NCBI GenBank assembly: GCA_040507035.1
Contig: JBEVVR010000014.1
Location: 124,001-188,000, forward strand
Direction: 5' to 3'
DNA: 64,000 nucleotides
Source: Thiodiazotropha sp040507035
GTDB taxonomy: Bacteria; Pseudomonadota; Gammaproteobacteria; Chromatiales; Chromatiaceae
Made by a program: the position numbers and the translations under genes. The notes under the pieces were generated by a model. The model was not told the origin of the DNA. It worked only from the letters and a program-made list of their open reading frames with translations, and did no database searches. The first letter of the stretch is position 1. Every line of letters starts with the position of its first letter. Shown here piece by piece: positions 1 to 8,499 of the stretch.

Positions 1-2
1 TC

Positions 3-65
3 GATCAAGCCAAACAGATGGTGATCAACAAGCTTCGTATGCTGGCGGATGAGGGTTGGTCATGA
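3..65 (+). CDS. C-terminal end of an upstream gene (partial), probably a metallophosphoesterase-type nuclease
   Basis: An open frame enters from the left edge and stops with TGA at 63-65; the last residues are DQAKQMVINKLRMLADEGWS. The stop overlaps the ATG of the Rad50/SbcC-like gene (ATGA), so the two are translationally coupled. Such ATPases are normally paired with an SbcD/YhaO-type DNA exonuclease, which is why I suggest that identity. The visible tail alone does not prove it. Confidence 0.5.
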   Translation, partial: DQAKQMVINKLRMLADEGWS

Positions 66-1981
66 TCATCAATTCTATACAGGCAAACAATGTTCTTAAG
101 TATGCCGAACTCAACCTGGAAGAGATACCGCCGCAGGGTTTGATCGCCATATCCGGTCCCAATGAATCCGGCAAGAGCACGATTGGGGAGACGGTCTGCT
201 TTGCGCTTTTTGGCCGCACATTCTCTCTCGACCTGGAAGATCTCGCCAAGGTGATTCGTTGGGGTGAGACCCACTGTTCGGCGCTGCTAGAATTTACCCC
301 GCGGGATGGCAAGCGCTATCGTCTCGACCGCTTTCTCGACGATGCCGGCAACCACAGCGCCCGGCTCTCCCTGGCTGCATCCGATATCAATGATGAGCCC
401 ATTGCACGGGGTGTGGAGCAGGTTGCAGACAAGGTGTATGAGTTGATCGGCTACGAATTCGAGGAGTTCGTGGAGTCTTTCTATCTGGCTCAGCGCGAGA
501 TAACGACACCCCATCCCCACAGCTTCGCGGTGAAGACCATGGCCGGGTTGGTGACCCTGGAGTATGTGGACCAGGCGTGCCAGGCGGATAAGGAGGAGAC
601 CCTCAACGAGGTCGAACAGCGCAAGTCGGAACAGATCAGTGTGCAGAGCCAGATCGATGAGGTCGATATCGACCATAACCTGATGCCGTCGCTGCAGGGC
701 GAATACAATGAAGTGAGTCGCCATATGGAAGACTCGATGGACCTTATCGAACAGTTGGAGAATGCATCCATCACCTATCAGGATGCGCTGCCTAAACGCG
801 AGCAGGATCTCAGCGCTGCCGGTCGAGCCGGCTTTCTCGGCGTGCTGTTTCTCATATTGGCGCTGCTTGCCGGGGTAGCCTGGTCTCTGTTGGCGAAGCT
901 GCCCGAGCATCCCCTTGCACAAAACCTGACTCAAACCCTGAGCAGTAGTCTATCTATCTGGGATGCTTCGATGATCCCCTGGCTCCTCTATGCTGCGGGT
1001 GGATTTGCGCTGCTGTTCCTGATCTTTTGGATACGCCGCAGTACCAAGAAGAGCAGTGCCAAGACACAGGGCGAGGCTGCAGCCGGTTTGGTGAAGGCGT
1101 TGAGCGATCTCGACGGTCTCTCCTCTATCGCAATCCGCAACGATCTCGATGAAGTGACCGATTCAGAGAAGATCGATGAAGATACCGAGACCATCGATGA
1201 GGGCGAAGATGGGGCGGTGGAAACCAGCGAAGCAGAGCCGGCGGTTATCGATCGTGGCGCACGGGAACGCTTTAGTCAACGGGTCAGTGATTGGCAGGTC
1301 TCTATCACTGAAGTCAGAGATGGCGTGGCCCAGGAGGAGAGTCAGCTGCGTCAAGGGATGGAAACGGATCGACGCCGTTTGGGCCAGCTCGATGAAGTGA
1401 TCGCCCATGAGCAGGAGCGCTTGGACAAGCTGGAGAAACTGCAGCTGATCAAGGCCGACTTGCAACAGAAGATCGAAGATAAACAGCGCCATATGGAGAT
1501 CTGCGCCGTGGCGGATGAGTTGATTCAGGGTACGACACGAGAGGTATCCCATAAATTCAACCACAAGCTACGCGGCCTGGTGAGTAAGACCCTGCCCCTG
1601 TTTACCGAGAATCGCTACGAGCATCTGCAGATCGATGATGATCTGAGTGTGCGCGCCTTCTCCAGCGAAAAGCGGGACTTTATGGATCTTGACGAGATAT
1701 CCAGCGGCACCCAAAGGCAGATCATGTTGGCGGTGCGTCTGGCGCTTTCACAAGAGCTGGTAAATCGTGCGATACAGGGGAGTCAGTTCCTCTTCCTCGA
1801 TGAGCCCTTCGCCTTTTTCGATGAGAAGCGCACACGCAGTTCACTCACCGTACTACCGACCCTGAGTGAGGAGTTGAACCAGATCTGGATCGTTGCCCAG
1901 GATTTTGCCGGTGATCTGAAATTCGATATGCATGTGCATTGTGACCGGGAGAGTAACTCGATATCGATGCAGCAGTTATGA
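62..1981 (+). CDS. Rad50/SbcC/YhaN-like AAA ATPase with a central membrane hairpin
   Basis: This is a 639-residue split-ABC ATPase. Walker A is GPNESGKST at about residues 32-40. The ABC signature ISSGTQRQI and Walker B FLFLDEPFAFFD lie near the C-terminus (about 550-595). The middle is charged and coiled-coil-like, as in SMC/Rad50 proteins that pair with a nuclease for DNA end processing. Two strongly hydrophobic stretches (about 258-282 and 303-325) interrupt the coiled coil and look like a transmembrane hairpin, followed by an acidic linker rich in D and E. I chose the ATG at 62, which overlaps the upstream stop, over a TTG two codons earlier. There is no classical Rad50 zinc hook. A DNA-repair role is inferred from the family; the membrane hairpin recalls YhaN-type proteins. 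Confidence 0.8.
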   Translation: MIINSIQANNVLKYAELNLEEIPPQGLIAISGPNESGKSTIGETVCFALFGRTFSLDLEDLAKVIRWGETHCSALLEFTPRDGKRYRLDRFLDDAGNHSARLSLAASDINDEPIARGVEQVADKVYELIGYEFEEFVESFYLAQREITTPHPHSFAVKTMAGLVTLEYVDQACQADKEETLNEVEQRKSEQISVQSQIDEVDIDHNLMPSLQGEYNEVSRHMEDSMDLIEQLENASITYQDALPKREQDLSAAGRAGFLGVLFLILALLAGVAWSLLAKLPEHPLAQNLTQTLSSSLSIWDASMIPWLLYAAGGFALLFLIFWIRRSTKKSSAKTQGEAAAGLVKALSDLDGLSSIAIRNDLDEVTDSEKIDEDTETIDEGEDGAVETSEAEPAVIDRGARERFSQRVSDWQVSITEVRDGVAQEESQLRQGMETDRRRLGQLDEVIAHEQERLDKLEKLQLIKADLQQKIEDKQRHMEICAVADELIQGTTREVSHKFNHKLRGLVSKTLPLFTENRYEHLQIDDDLSVRAFSSEKRDFMDLDEISSGTQRQIMLAVRLALSQELVNRAIQGSQFLFLDEPFAFFDEKRTRSSLTVLPTLSEELNQIWIVAQDFAGDLKFDMHVHCDRESNSISMQQL

Positions 1982-2006
1982 GTTTCCACTCGAGTTCCTC
2001 TATTTC

Positions 2007-2134
2007 GTAGGGTGCGGCTCGCCGCACCGAAGATTTGCCCGAAAGGCTCACACAACATTCAGGCAATAAGTTGTGTGAACAGACCAAGTTACAGATGACC
2101 TTATTTCTTCACGGTGCGGTAAGCCGCACCCTAC
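2007..2134. repeat. Small inverted-repeat element (MITE-like), 128 bp
   Basis: The left end (2007-2028) and right end (2113-2134) are 22-base inverted copies matching at 20 positions; both begin or end GTAGGGTGCGG / CCGCACCCTAC. Each end also folds on itself (GGTGCGG...CCGCACC), so the arms are palindromes within palindromes. The interior has no open frame. It fills most of the gap between the ATPase gene and hrpB and reaches to within 14 bases of the hrpB start. The structure resembles a dispersed REP/MITE element; mobility is inferred. Confidence 0.65.
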
Positions 2135-2147
2135 CGGCCTAGTGGCA

Positions 2148-4685
2148 ATGGTCCCCTGCGCGACCGAACTGCCTGTCACCCGGATCATACCTGCGCTCAT
2201 GGATGCACTGGCAACCCCCGGCAGGGCTGTATTGAGTGCGCCGCCCGGTTCGGGTAAGACAACCCTGGTGCCGCTGCAACTGCTTGCGGCAGAGTGGTTG
2301 CAGGGTCAAACCATTCTCATGCTTGAACCCCGCCGATTGGCGGCACGGATGGCGGCGGCGCGGATGGCCCAACTGCTGGGTGAGGCGGTGGCTGAACGGG
2401 TGGGTTATTCGATTCGCCTGGAGAGGAAGGTCTCGGCGAAGACCCGGATCGAAGTGGTGACCGAAGGCATCCTGAGTCGTCGTCTGCAGCGGGATCCCCA
2501 GTTGCAGGGCGTGGGGCTGCTGATCTTCGATGAGTTCCACGAACGCAACCTGCAGAGTGATCTGGCCCTGGCCCTGGCGCTCGATGCGCAACAGGGATTG
2601 CGCGAGGATCTGCGATTGTTGGTCATGTCCGCCACCCTTGATACAGAGCGCATATCGCAGCTGCTGCAGCATGCCCCGGTCATCACCGCCGAAGGCAGAA
2701 CATTTCCTGTCACCCATCACTATCTCAGTGTAAAACTGGAGAAGCGGGCAATTGTCGATCAAGTGGCAGCGGCTGTTGTCAGGGCCTGGACTGAGCAGCA
2801 GGGGGATATGCTTGTTTTTCTCCCAGGGGTGGGTGAGATCCAGAGAGTGCAGAGATCGATCGCCGCAAAGCTCGGCGATGTGGATCAACCGCCGCTGATC
2901 GTACCGCTCTACGGCGATCTGCCCAAGGCTGAGCAGGATCGGGCACTGCTGCCCGACAACAGGGGTAGGCGTAGAATCGTCCTCACCACCTCCATCGCGG
3001 AGACCAGCCTCACCATTGAAGGTGTAACCACGGTTGTCGATTGCGGCTGGTCGCGTCTGCCACGTTTCCTCCCCGGTCTCGGATTGACCCGACTGGAGAC
3101 AGTCACGGTATCCAAGGCCGCCGCGGATCAACGTGCCGGACGGGCAGGGCGCATCGGCCCTGGAGACTGCTATCGTTTATGGTCGCCAGACTTTCAGCAG
3201 CAGCTGGCAGAGTTCCACCAGGCTGAGATTCTGCAGGCAGACCTCGCGCCACTGGTTCTGGAGCTGGCGGCCTGGGGTGTGACGCAACCAGAGACACTGC
3301 ACTGGCTCGATCCGCCCCCGCGTGCCGCCTATGACCAGGCCTGTGATCTGCTGCAAAGGCTGGGTGCGATGGATCCCAGGCGCCGTTTGACAAAACTTGG
3401 CGCAGAGATGGTCAAGCTGCCCGCCCATCCGCGTTTGGCCCATATCCTGCTCAATATAGATCAAAAGGAGAGACAGCTTGGCTGCGACCTGGCTGCCCTG
3501 TTGAGTGAAAGGGATATCGTGATTCGCGGGCGGGAAAACCACCCTGGAGTCGACCTGGAATACCGCTTGAGTCTGCTCGCATCCTGGCGTGACAGAGGAG
3601 GGGCCGACAAGCGTTCAAAGGAGATCGACAGGGACGCCTGCAGAAGGGTCGACAGGGTCAGCCGGGATTGGGTCCGGCGCAGTGGGCGACTCAGTGTCGC
3701 TCCCCATCAGCAGGGATTGTCGGTTGGGCAACTGCTTGCACTCGCCTATCCCGACCGTCTCGCACAGCGCACCGGATACGGCCGCTTTCGACTAGCCAAC
3801 GGGCGCGCCGCACTCCTGCAGGAGACGGATCCGTTGGCGACTCAGCCATTTCTTGTTATCGCACAGTTGGACGCCGGCGAGACCCAGGGTTGGGCGAGAC
3901 TGGCGGCTGCGATCAGCGAAACGGAGATTCGACAACTCCCCGACATGGAAATAGAGACGGCCTCCAAGGTCGAGTGGGACAAGCGGGAGCAGCGGGTGAA
4001 GGCCTACGCCGAGGAGCGCATAGGGGCCGTGGTTTTGAGTCACCGCCATATAGCCGCCCCCGACGGGGATGCGGTTGCCAGTGCTATGCTGCAGGGTGTG
4101 GCGGATATGGGGTTGTCTGTATTGCCCTGGAACAAACAGCTCCGCAACTGGCAGATGAGGGCTTGTTGGCTAGGGGATCAACTCGAAGCATCGAACTGGC
4201 CCGACCTCTCCGATCCATGGCTGTCAGCACATCTTGATGAGTGGCTTGGCCCCTGGTTGGATGGAATCACCAGTAGGGATCAACTGCGGCGTATCGACCT
4301 GGCCGGCATACTCCAGGCAATGCTCGATTGGCAGCAGAAGCAACGCTTGGAGCGCGAGGCACCGAGCCATCTCCAGGTCCCCAGCGGTTCAAGGATTCCA
4401 CTCCGCTACTCCCTGGATGCCCCCCCGGTACTGGCGGTCAGGTTGCAGGAGATGTTCGGTCTGGCGGATACGCCGAGGATCTGTAACGGCAAGGTGCCGG
4501 TGATGCTGCATCTGCTCTCGCCGGCACAACGACCGATGCAGATTACCGATGATCTAGCGGGCTTCTGGGAACGAACCTATCCCGAGGTGAAACGGGAGTT
4601 AAAGGGCCGCTATCCCAAACACTATTGGCCGGACGATCCCATGCAGGCGCAGGCAACTGCGAGAGCAAAACCAAGAAAACAATGA
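2148..4685 (+). CDS. hrpB: ATP-dependent helicase HrpB
   Basis: The 845-residue protein is a DEAH-box superfamily 2 helicase of the HrpB type, close to the usual family length. Visible motifs are Walker A APPGSGKTT (about 33-41), DEFHERN (motif II) near 128, SATLDT (motif III) near 163, and the RAGRAGR motif VI near 328. The C-terminal HrpB domain follows. HrpB is an RNA-helicase family member whose cellular role is not settled. A GTG two codons upstream is an alternative start. No clear ribosome binding site is visible, because the inverted-repeat element ends at 2134 just before the gene. The downstream neighbour is unrelated. Confidence 0.93.
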   Translation: MVPCATELPVTRIIPALMDALATPGRAVLSAPPGSGKTTLVPLQLLAAEWLQGQTILMLEPRRLAARMAAARMAQLLGEAVAERVGYSIRLERKVSAKTRIEVVTEGILSRRLQRDPQLQGVGLLIFDEFHERNLQSDLALALALDAQQGLREDLRLLVMSATLDTERISQLLQHAPVITAEGRTFPVTHHYLSVKLEKRAIVDQVAAAVVRAWTEQQGDMLVFLPGVGEIQRVQRSIAAKLGDVDQPPLIVPLYGDLPKAEQDRALLPDNRGRRRIVLTTSIAETSLTIEGVTTVVDCGWSRLPRFLPGLGLTRLETVTVSKAAADQRAGRAGRIGPGDCYRLWSPDFQQQLAEFHQAEILQADLAPLVLELAAWGVTQPETLHWLDPPPRAAYDQACDLLQRLGAMDPRRRLTKLGAEMVKLPAHPRLAHILLNIDQKERQLGCDLAALLSERDIVIRGRENHPGVDLEYRLSLLASWRDRGGADKRSKEIDRDACRRVDRVSRDWVRRSGRLSVAPHQQGLSVGQLLALAYPDRLAQRTGYGRFRLANGRAALLQETDPLATQPFLVIAQLDAGETQGWARLAAAISETEIRQLPDMEIETASKVEWDKREQRVKAYAEERIGAVVLSHRHIAAPDGDAVASAMLQGVADMGLSVLPWNKQLRNWQMRACWLGDQLEASNWPDLSDPWLSAHLDEWLGPWLDGITSRDQLRRIDLAGILQAMLDWQQKQRLEREAPSHLQVPSGSRIPLRYSLDAPPVLAVRLQEMFGLADTPRICNGKVPVMLHLLSPAQRPMQITDDLAGFWERTYPEVKRELKGRYPKHYWPDDPMQAQATARAKPRKQ

Positions 4686-4926
4686 GTTTTGCCGGAAGAG
4701 AACTGTTCATAGCCAGTGTCAGCTGATCTGAGAATAGTCCTGGAATTGAGCTGCGGGTGTGGGCTGGTTTTTAGTTGTCTATTATTTACAGTGTTTCAAA
4801 TCTAAACCGTTTATGTTTTGACTTGGCGCAGGTATGCACTATAAATGACTTGCATAAAAAATAACCTTGTGACATGTAAATAAAGTGTTTTCGGTATATA
4901 TATTCATACATAGGGAGGGGTATGGT

Positions 4927-5502
4927 ATGAAACTGCATATAGAGAATTTTGGAACTATTCTAGGTTTATTGATTTTCAGCTCGATCATGCTGATGTTTTG
5001 CGGTAATGCATCGGCGGCACAAAATGCCTATTTGACGCTGAAAATAGACGGTGAAGTCATCCAGGGTGAGAGTGGTATAAGCACGCTGAATCGCAAAGAT
5101 ACGATTGAGTGCCACTCATACGCTCACGAAGTATCCAAAAAAAAGTCCCAGGGTTCGATGTTGGAAGGCAAGCCTATATTTGGTCATGTGAAAATCACTA
5201 AAAATATTGATAAATCCACACCGTTTCTACTTGAGGCTTGGGATCGTAATAAACAAATTGATGAGGCGGTTTTTCGTTTTTACCGACCGAACGCGAGGCT
5301 TAGAAGTGAGGAACTTTATTACACGATTATCTTTACAAAAGCTTCCATAGTTCGCATTCAGCAAATCTCAGAAGGTAAAAGTGTTGGTGGGTCGCCGGAT
5401 CTGCCGATGCGAGAGGAGATTGAATTAACAGCTGAGGAGATTACCTGGACGTATGAGAGTACAAGTGCGACTCATACAGCCACTATATCACCGCAACAAT
5501 AG
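4927..5502 (+). CDS. Hcp-family (type VI tube-like) protein with an N-terminal signal peptide
   Basis: The 191-residue protein starts at the ATG at 4927, seven bases after the strong GGGAGGGG site. Residues 1-31 form a typical Sec signal (hydrophobic core, NASAA cleavage region). The rest follows the Hcp1 pattern: AYLTLKIDGEVIQGES, then HVKITKNIDKSTPFLLEAW, then AVFRFYRP and LYYTIIFTKASIVRIQ. Hcp normally forms cytoplasmic hexameric rings of the T6SS tube and has no signal. No other T6SS gene lies in this window. The long AT-rich upstream stretch suggests its own promoter. Family assignment is firm from motifs; function as an orphan exported Hcp is unknown. Confidence 0.85.
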   Translation: MKLHIENFGTILGLLIFSSIMLMFCGNASAAQNAYLTLKIDGEVIQGESGISTLNRKDTIECHSYAHEVSKKKSQGSMLEGKPIFGHVKITKNIDKSTPFLLEAWDRNKQIDEAVFRFYRPNARLRSEELYYTIIFTKASIVRIQQISEGKSVGGSPDLPMREEIELTAEEITWTYESTSATHTATISPQQ

Positions 5503-5627
5503 AGACTCAGCTAAACATCCAACTTGTTACCTGGTATTTCGAATTATGTTGTCGGGGTGGCGTGGTAGGTGGTTGGTCTTTCCAAGAAATATATCTGACC
5601 GGATAGGATAGATTGAAAATCTGAATT

Positions 5628-6404
5628 TCAGTTGTAGGCCAATATGAAGCGTGCAATCAATATACCCGCCATTAACCAAAGCACCCCGCGCAATACACTT
5701 AAATAGCGCTCGGCGGTGAATCGCTTACGCAACTGCATGCCGATGAAGAGGCCAAGCAGCGCGAAAGGGGCCAGTATCAGCGTGCTGAGAAGAAAGCTGC
5801 CGATCCCCGGCACCTCCTGTTGCAGAAAGATCAGGCTCTGAGTCAGTTTGCCGGTAAAGAAGTTGAGATTGAACAGCACCACCATGGTCGCGGTGGCGAT
5901 GCGAAGTTCCATGAACATGATGATCAACACTGGCAGCATCACATTCACCATCCCGGCCATCAGGCCGGCGGTGGTGCCAAACAGCGCATAGGCAGGCAGG
6001 GTGTGAACCCTGACCCAGGAGAAATCGACCTTTAGCAGGCGATCCTGGTTGAGATAGAGGAGGACGGCAGCGGCGAGCAGCAGCAGGAAGGGACGGGGAT
6101 CTAGCCACAGCAGCAGATAGGTGCCGATGATGGTGCCCAGGACCGCGAAGGGGATGATCAACAGGTAACGGCGGACGTTTATCAACTCCTCCCTGCCGCC
6201 ATGCCAAATGGTTGTCAGGTTGACCGACATGGTGGGAATCAGGCAGGTCAGCACCGCCGTGAAGACATCGGTGAAGAGGGCGATCAAGGGTGTTGCGACC
6301 ATGGGAAAGCCGATGCCGAAGGTGCCATGGACCAGGCCGGCCAGGAAGATGGTGGGAGCAGCGAGCCAGATCAGATCCCAGGTCAGGGGTACCAATTCAG
6401 TCAA
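5628..6404 (-). CDS. Sulfite exporter TauE/SafE family membrane protein
   Basis: The 258-residue protein is almost entirely hydrophobic, with about seven to eight membrane segments in two halves. The N-terminal half holds the family-typical stretch GLVHGTFGIGFPMVATPL and the second half GTTAGLMAGMVNVMLPVLI. TauE/SafE proteins are inner membrane carriers proposed to move sulfite, sulfonates or other sulfur and organic anions. Its start overlaps the end of the upstream beta-propeller gene by 8 bases, so the two are probably cotranscribed with the thioredoxin-like gene. Substrate cannot be told from sequence. Confidence 0.88.
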   Translation of the reverse strand: MTELVPLTWDLIWLAAPTIFLAGLVHGTFGIGFPMVATPLIALFTDVFTAVLTCLIPTMSVNLTTIWHGGREELINVRRYLLIIPFAVLGTIIGTYLLLWLDPRPFLLLLAAAVLLYLNQDRLLKVDFSWVRVHTLPAYALFGTTAGLMAGMVNVMLPVLIIMFMELRIATATMVVLFNLNFFTGKLTQSLIFLQQEVPGIGSFLLSTLILAPFALLGLFIGMQLRKRFTAERYLSVLRGVLWLMAGILIARFILAYN

Positions 6405-7653
6405 GGGGGTACCCTGTTTTTACAGCCATTTTGCCAAATGCATACTTTAGCTGGGTGGGGCCACCGACGGACTCTCGTTGCACCCAACTCATGTGTAGAT
6501 TACCCAGGCTATCCAGGGCGATGCTGGGATTGCCTTGCTGACCCTCGCCGGACGCGACCGACACTGGCCAGTCATCGCTCCAATTCCCATCCTCGAGCCA
6601 GCTCATTACCAGATCGGTATCACCCTCCCGTTCGTCATCCCAGGCTACAATCAGGGTGCCGTCTCTTGCTCCAGCGATAGTGGCATGGCGCTGTTTCGAC
6701 AGTCCGCCGAAATCATCCTGAACCTTTTGGTTATCACCGAACAGCTTTTCATCGGCGATTAACGGCGCACCCCAGATATCATAACCGTCGCGAAAATCCC
6801 GCTTGTCAGCCCATACAGCGAAGAGCCCCTGCTCGCCATAGCTGCCCATTGCCACCCGGGATACGCCATGGCCCGCGCCATAGGGCAGGTTGCGCCCCTC
6901 AGGCTTTTCACTGATACGAACCGGATTGCTGAAGCGGCATGAATTAGCCGGCTGTTCCGCTGCAGCCATGATGATGGTGTGTTTGGGGCGGCGGTCCTCC
7001 CAGGCCACCACTAAACGATCGCCGCTGAAGGCGGCGGTGGGGTAGAGCTGATCATCACTGGGGGGGAGGGAATCGACAGCGCAGCCATGTTTGATTTTCA
7101 GTTTCCCATCGGCAGTGACATGTAACTGTTTTGTATAGATGCGTCCGAAGCGCCCGCTTCGCTGTGACCAGACGGCAATAATCCTCTCACCGTGGGCGGA
7201 GAGGCTGACTTGTGACGACGCTTCGTTGTCGAGCTTGACTATCGCCCCCAGCTGCAGTCGATCATGCAACAGCGCCAATCGCGCATGGATAGTGCCATTC
7301 TCTTCCCAGGCAATTACGAATCGATCTTCTGACAGTGGGACAATTGAGGGCTCGTATGCCTCGCCTTCACCACTGATCTGTAACGCCTGGCTGAACTTGG
7401 AATCGGTTGTCTCTTTGTAGCCCAGATAGATGCGCGGCGTGGCGTCACGATCATCCTCCCAAGCGATGGCGATATACTGCTCAGAAACAGCGATATTACG
7501 ACGTCCCGAGGAGTCGAGATGGTGATAGAAGTGATGGCCGCCGTTGCGGGCGCCAGAGACAACGACAGCCGATTCGAATTGCCAGGGGGGCTCTGCAAGC
7601 AGGGTGATTGGGTGGAGAAACAGCAGCAGGGTGACCCGTCTTGCGGCAGTCAC
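6397..7653 (-). CDS. Exported beta-propeller (sialidase/BNR-like fold) protein of unknown function
   Basis: The 418-residue protein begins with a signal-like segment (about 1-20, ending LLAEP). It then shows repeated blade-like units carrying the pattern I-A-W-E-D-(D/R): IAIAWEDDRD, FVIAWEENG, IIAVWSQRSG, LVVAWEDRRP, LFAVWADKRD, LIVAWDDERE, HMSWVQRE. Seven such blades point to a secreted or periplasmic propeller with acidic loops. No catalytic residues of sialidases can be assigned. It overlaps its neighbours on both sides (TauE/SafE downstream, thioredoxin-fold upstream by 4 bases), which indicates one transcript. Confidence 0.7.
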   Translation of the reverse strand: MTAARRVTLLLFLHPITLLAEPPWQFESAVVVSGARNGGHHFYHHLDSSGRRNIAVSEQYIAIAWEDDRDATPRIYLGYKETTDSKFSQALQISGEGEAYEPSIVPLSEDRFVIAWEENGTIHARLALLHDRLQLGAIVKLDNEASSQVSLSAHGERIIAVWSQRSGRFGRIYTKQLHVTADGKLKIKHGCAVDSLPPSDDQLYPTAAFSGDRLVVAWEDRRPKHTIIMAAAEQPANSCRFSNPVRISEKPEGRNLPYGAGHGVSRVAMGSYGEQGLFAVWADKRDFRDGYDIWGAPLIADEKLFGDNQKVQDDFGGLSKQRHATIAGARDGTLIVAWDDEREGDTDLVMSWLEDGNWSDDWPVSVASGEGQQGNPSIALDSLGNLHMSWVQRESVGGPTQLKYAFGKMAVKTGYPLD

Positions 7654-8171
7654 TCTTTTGCCTTTGCCAGGGCGGCCTGAATCTTATCGTCCGCCTCGAT
7701 CAGGTCCGCGATACGCTGCACGCCGATGAGGCGGTGGATGACCTCACCATCAGGGGTGAGGAAGGTGAATACAGGTGTCACCAGCGCGTTGTAACGGGTG
7801 CCCAGGTCACGCTCTGTAATTCTCTCGCCGCTGTGTAAACGGATGCGGCGTCCACTCTCCGCATCCACATAGGCCAGGGCATAGTGGCTGCTGTAGCGTT
7901 GTTTGACGGATGGATCGACGAAGGCCTCCCGATTGGTCTTTTCACAATACCCACAGCCGTAACGTCCGAAGTAGACGAACAGGGGTTTTGCTTCGCGCTT
8001 GGATTGGGCCAGTGCCTGATCGAAGGGTAGAAAGGGGTAGCCTTGCGGGGCATCGGCCCAGGTGAGGCCTGGCAGCAATAGGAGTGCGAGTAGAAAACAG
8101 AGACTGTTTATGAATCCCATACTGGGGTCCATATGACTTTCGCCAAGGGGTTGTGGATGATGGCTGTTCAT
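7650..8171 (-). CDS. Exported thioredoxin-fold protein (CxxC)
   Basis: The 173-residue frame contains a signal peptide (LCFLLALLLLPGLTWA) and a thioredoxin-like domain with the active-site motif CGYC in VYFGRYGCGYCEKTNREAF. A cis-Pro region follows (LVTPVFTFLTPDG). This resembles periplasmic thioredoxin-like or DsbD-C-type proteins that reduce or oxidise partner disulfides. Methionines at codons 14 and 18 are alternative starts and would give a more standard signal peptide. It lies 57 bases after rnfH on the same strand and overlaps the propeller gene by 4 bases, so it may be read from the rnf transcript. Confidence 0.8.
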   Translation of the reverse strand: MNSHHPQPLGESHMDPSMGFINSLCFLLALLLLPGLTWADAPQGYPFLPFDQALAQSKREAKPLFVYFGRYGCGYCEKTNREAFVDPSVKQRYSSHYALAYVDAESGRRIRLHSGERITERDLGTRYNALVTPVFTFLTPDGEVIHRLIGVQRIADLIEADDKIQAALAKAKE

Positions 8172-8228
8172 AAGAGATTAGAATAGCAACATCTTGCTGC
8201 TAACCCTAACCCGCAAAAAAGGCAGAGA

Positions 8229-8489
8229 TCAGGTATCCCTGCGCTCCACCAGTTCGGGGTCGGCGGTGATAGGGCGGTAGATCTCGATACGGGAACCCTC
8301 TTCGAGTTTGGCATCGAGCTTGGTGACCTTACCAAAGATGCCGACCTTCTGCTTTTCCAGGTCGATTTCCGGAAACTGCTCCAGCAATCCGGAGTGTTCA
8401 ATGGCCTCACGGACGGTGCTGTCGTCCGGGACCTCAAGCTTGAGCCAGACCTGCTTGAACTTGTCCGCGTAGGCGACACCCACATTCAT
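8229..8489 (-). CDS. rnfH: RnfH family protein
   Basis: The 86-residue protein has the ubiquitin-like RnfH pattern, including VGVAYA near the start, VREAIEHSGLLEQFPEIDL and the conserved VGIFGK and EIYRPITADP segments. It is the last gene of the rnfABCDGEH set, 10 bases after rnfE. The order matches Rhodobacter capsulatus and Azotobacter rnf clusters linked to nitrogen fixation. Its biochemical role is not established. Confidence 0.92.
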   Translation of the reverse strand: MNVGVAYADKFKQVWLKLEVPDDSTVREAIEHSGLLEQFPEIDLEKQKVGIFGKVTKLDAKLEEGSRIEIYRPITADPELVERRDT

Positions 8490-8499
8490 TATTAAACTC

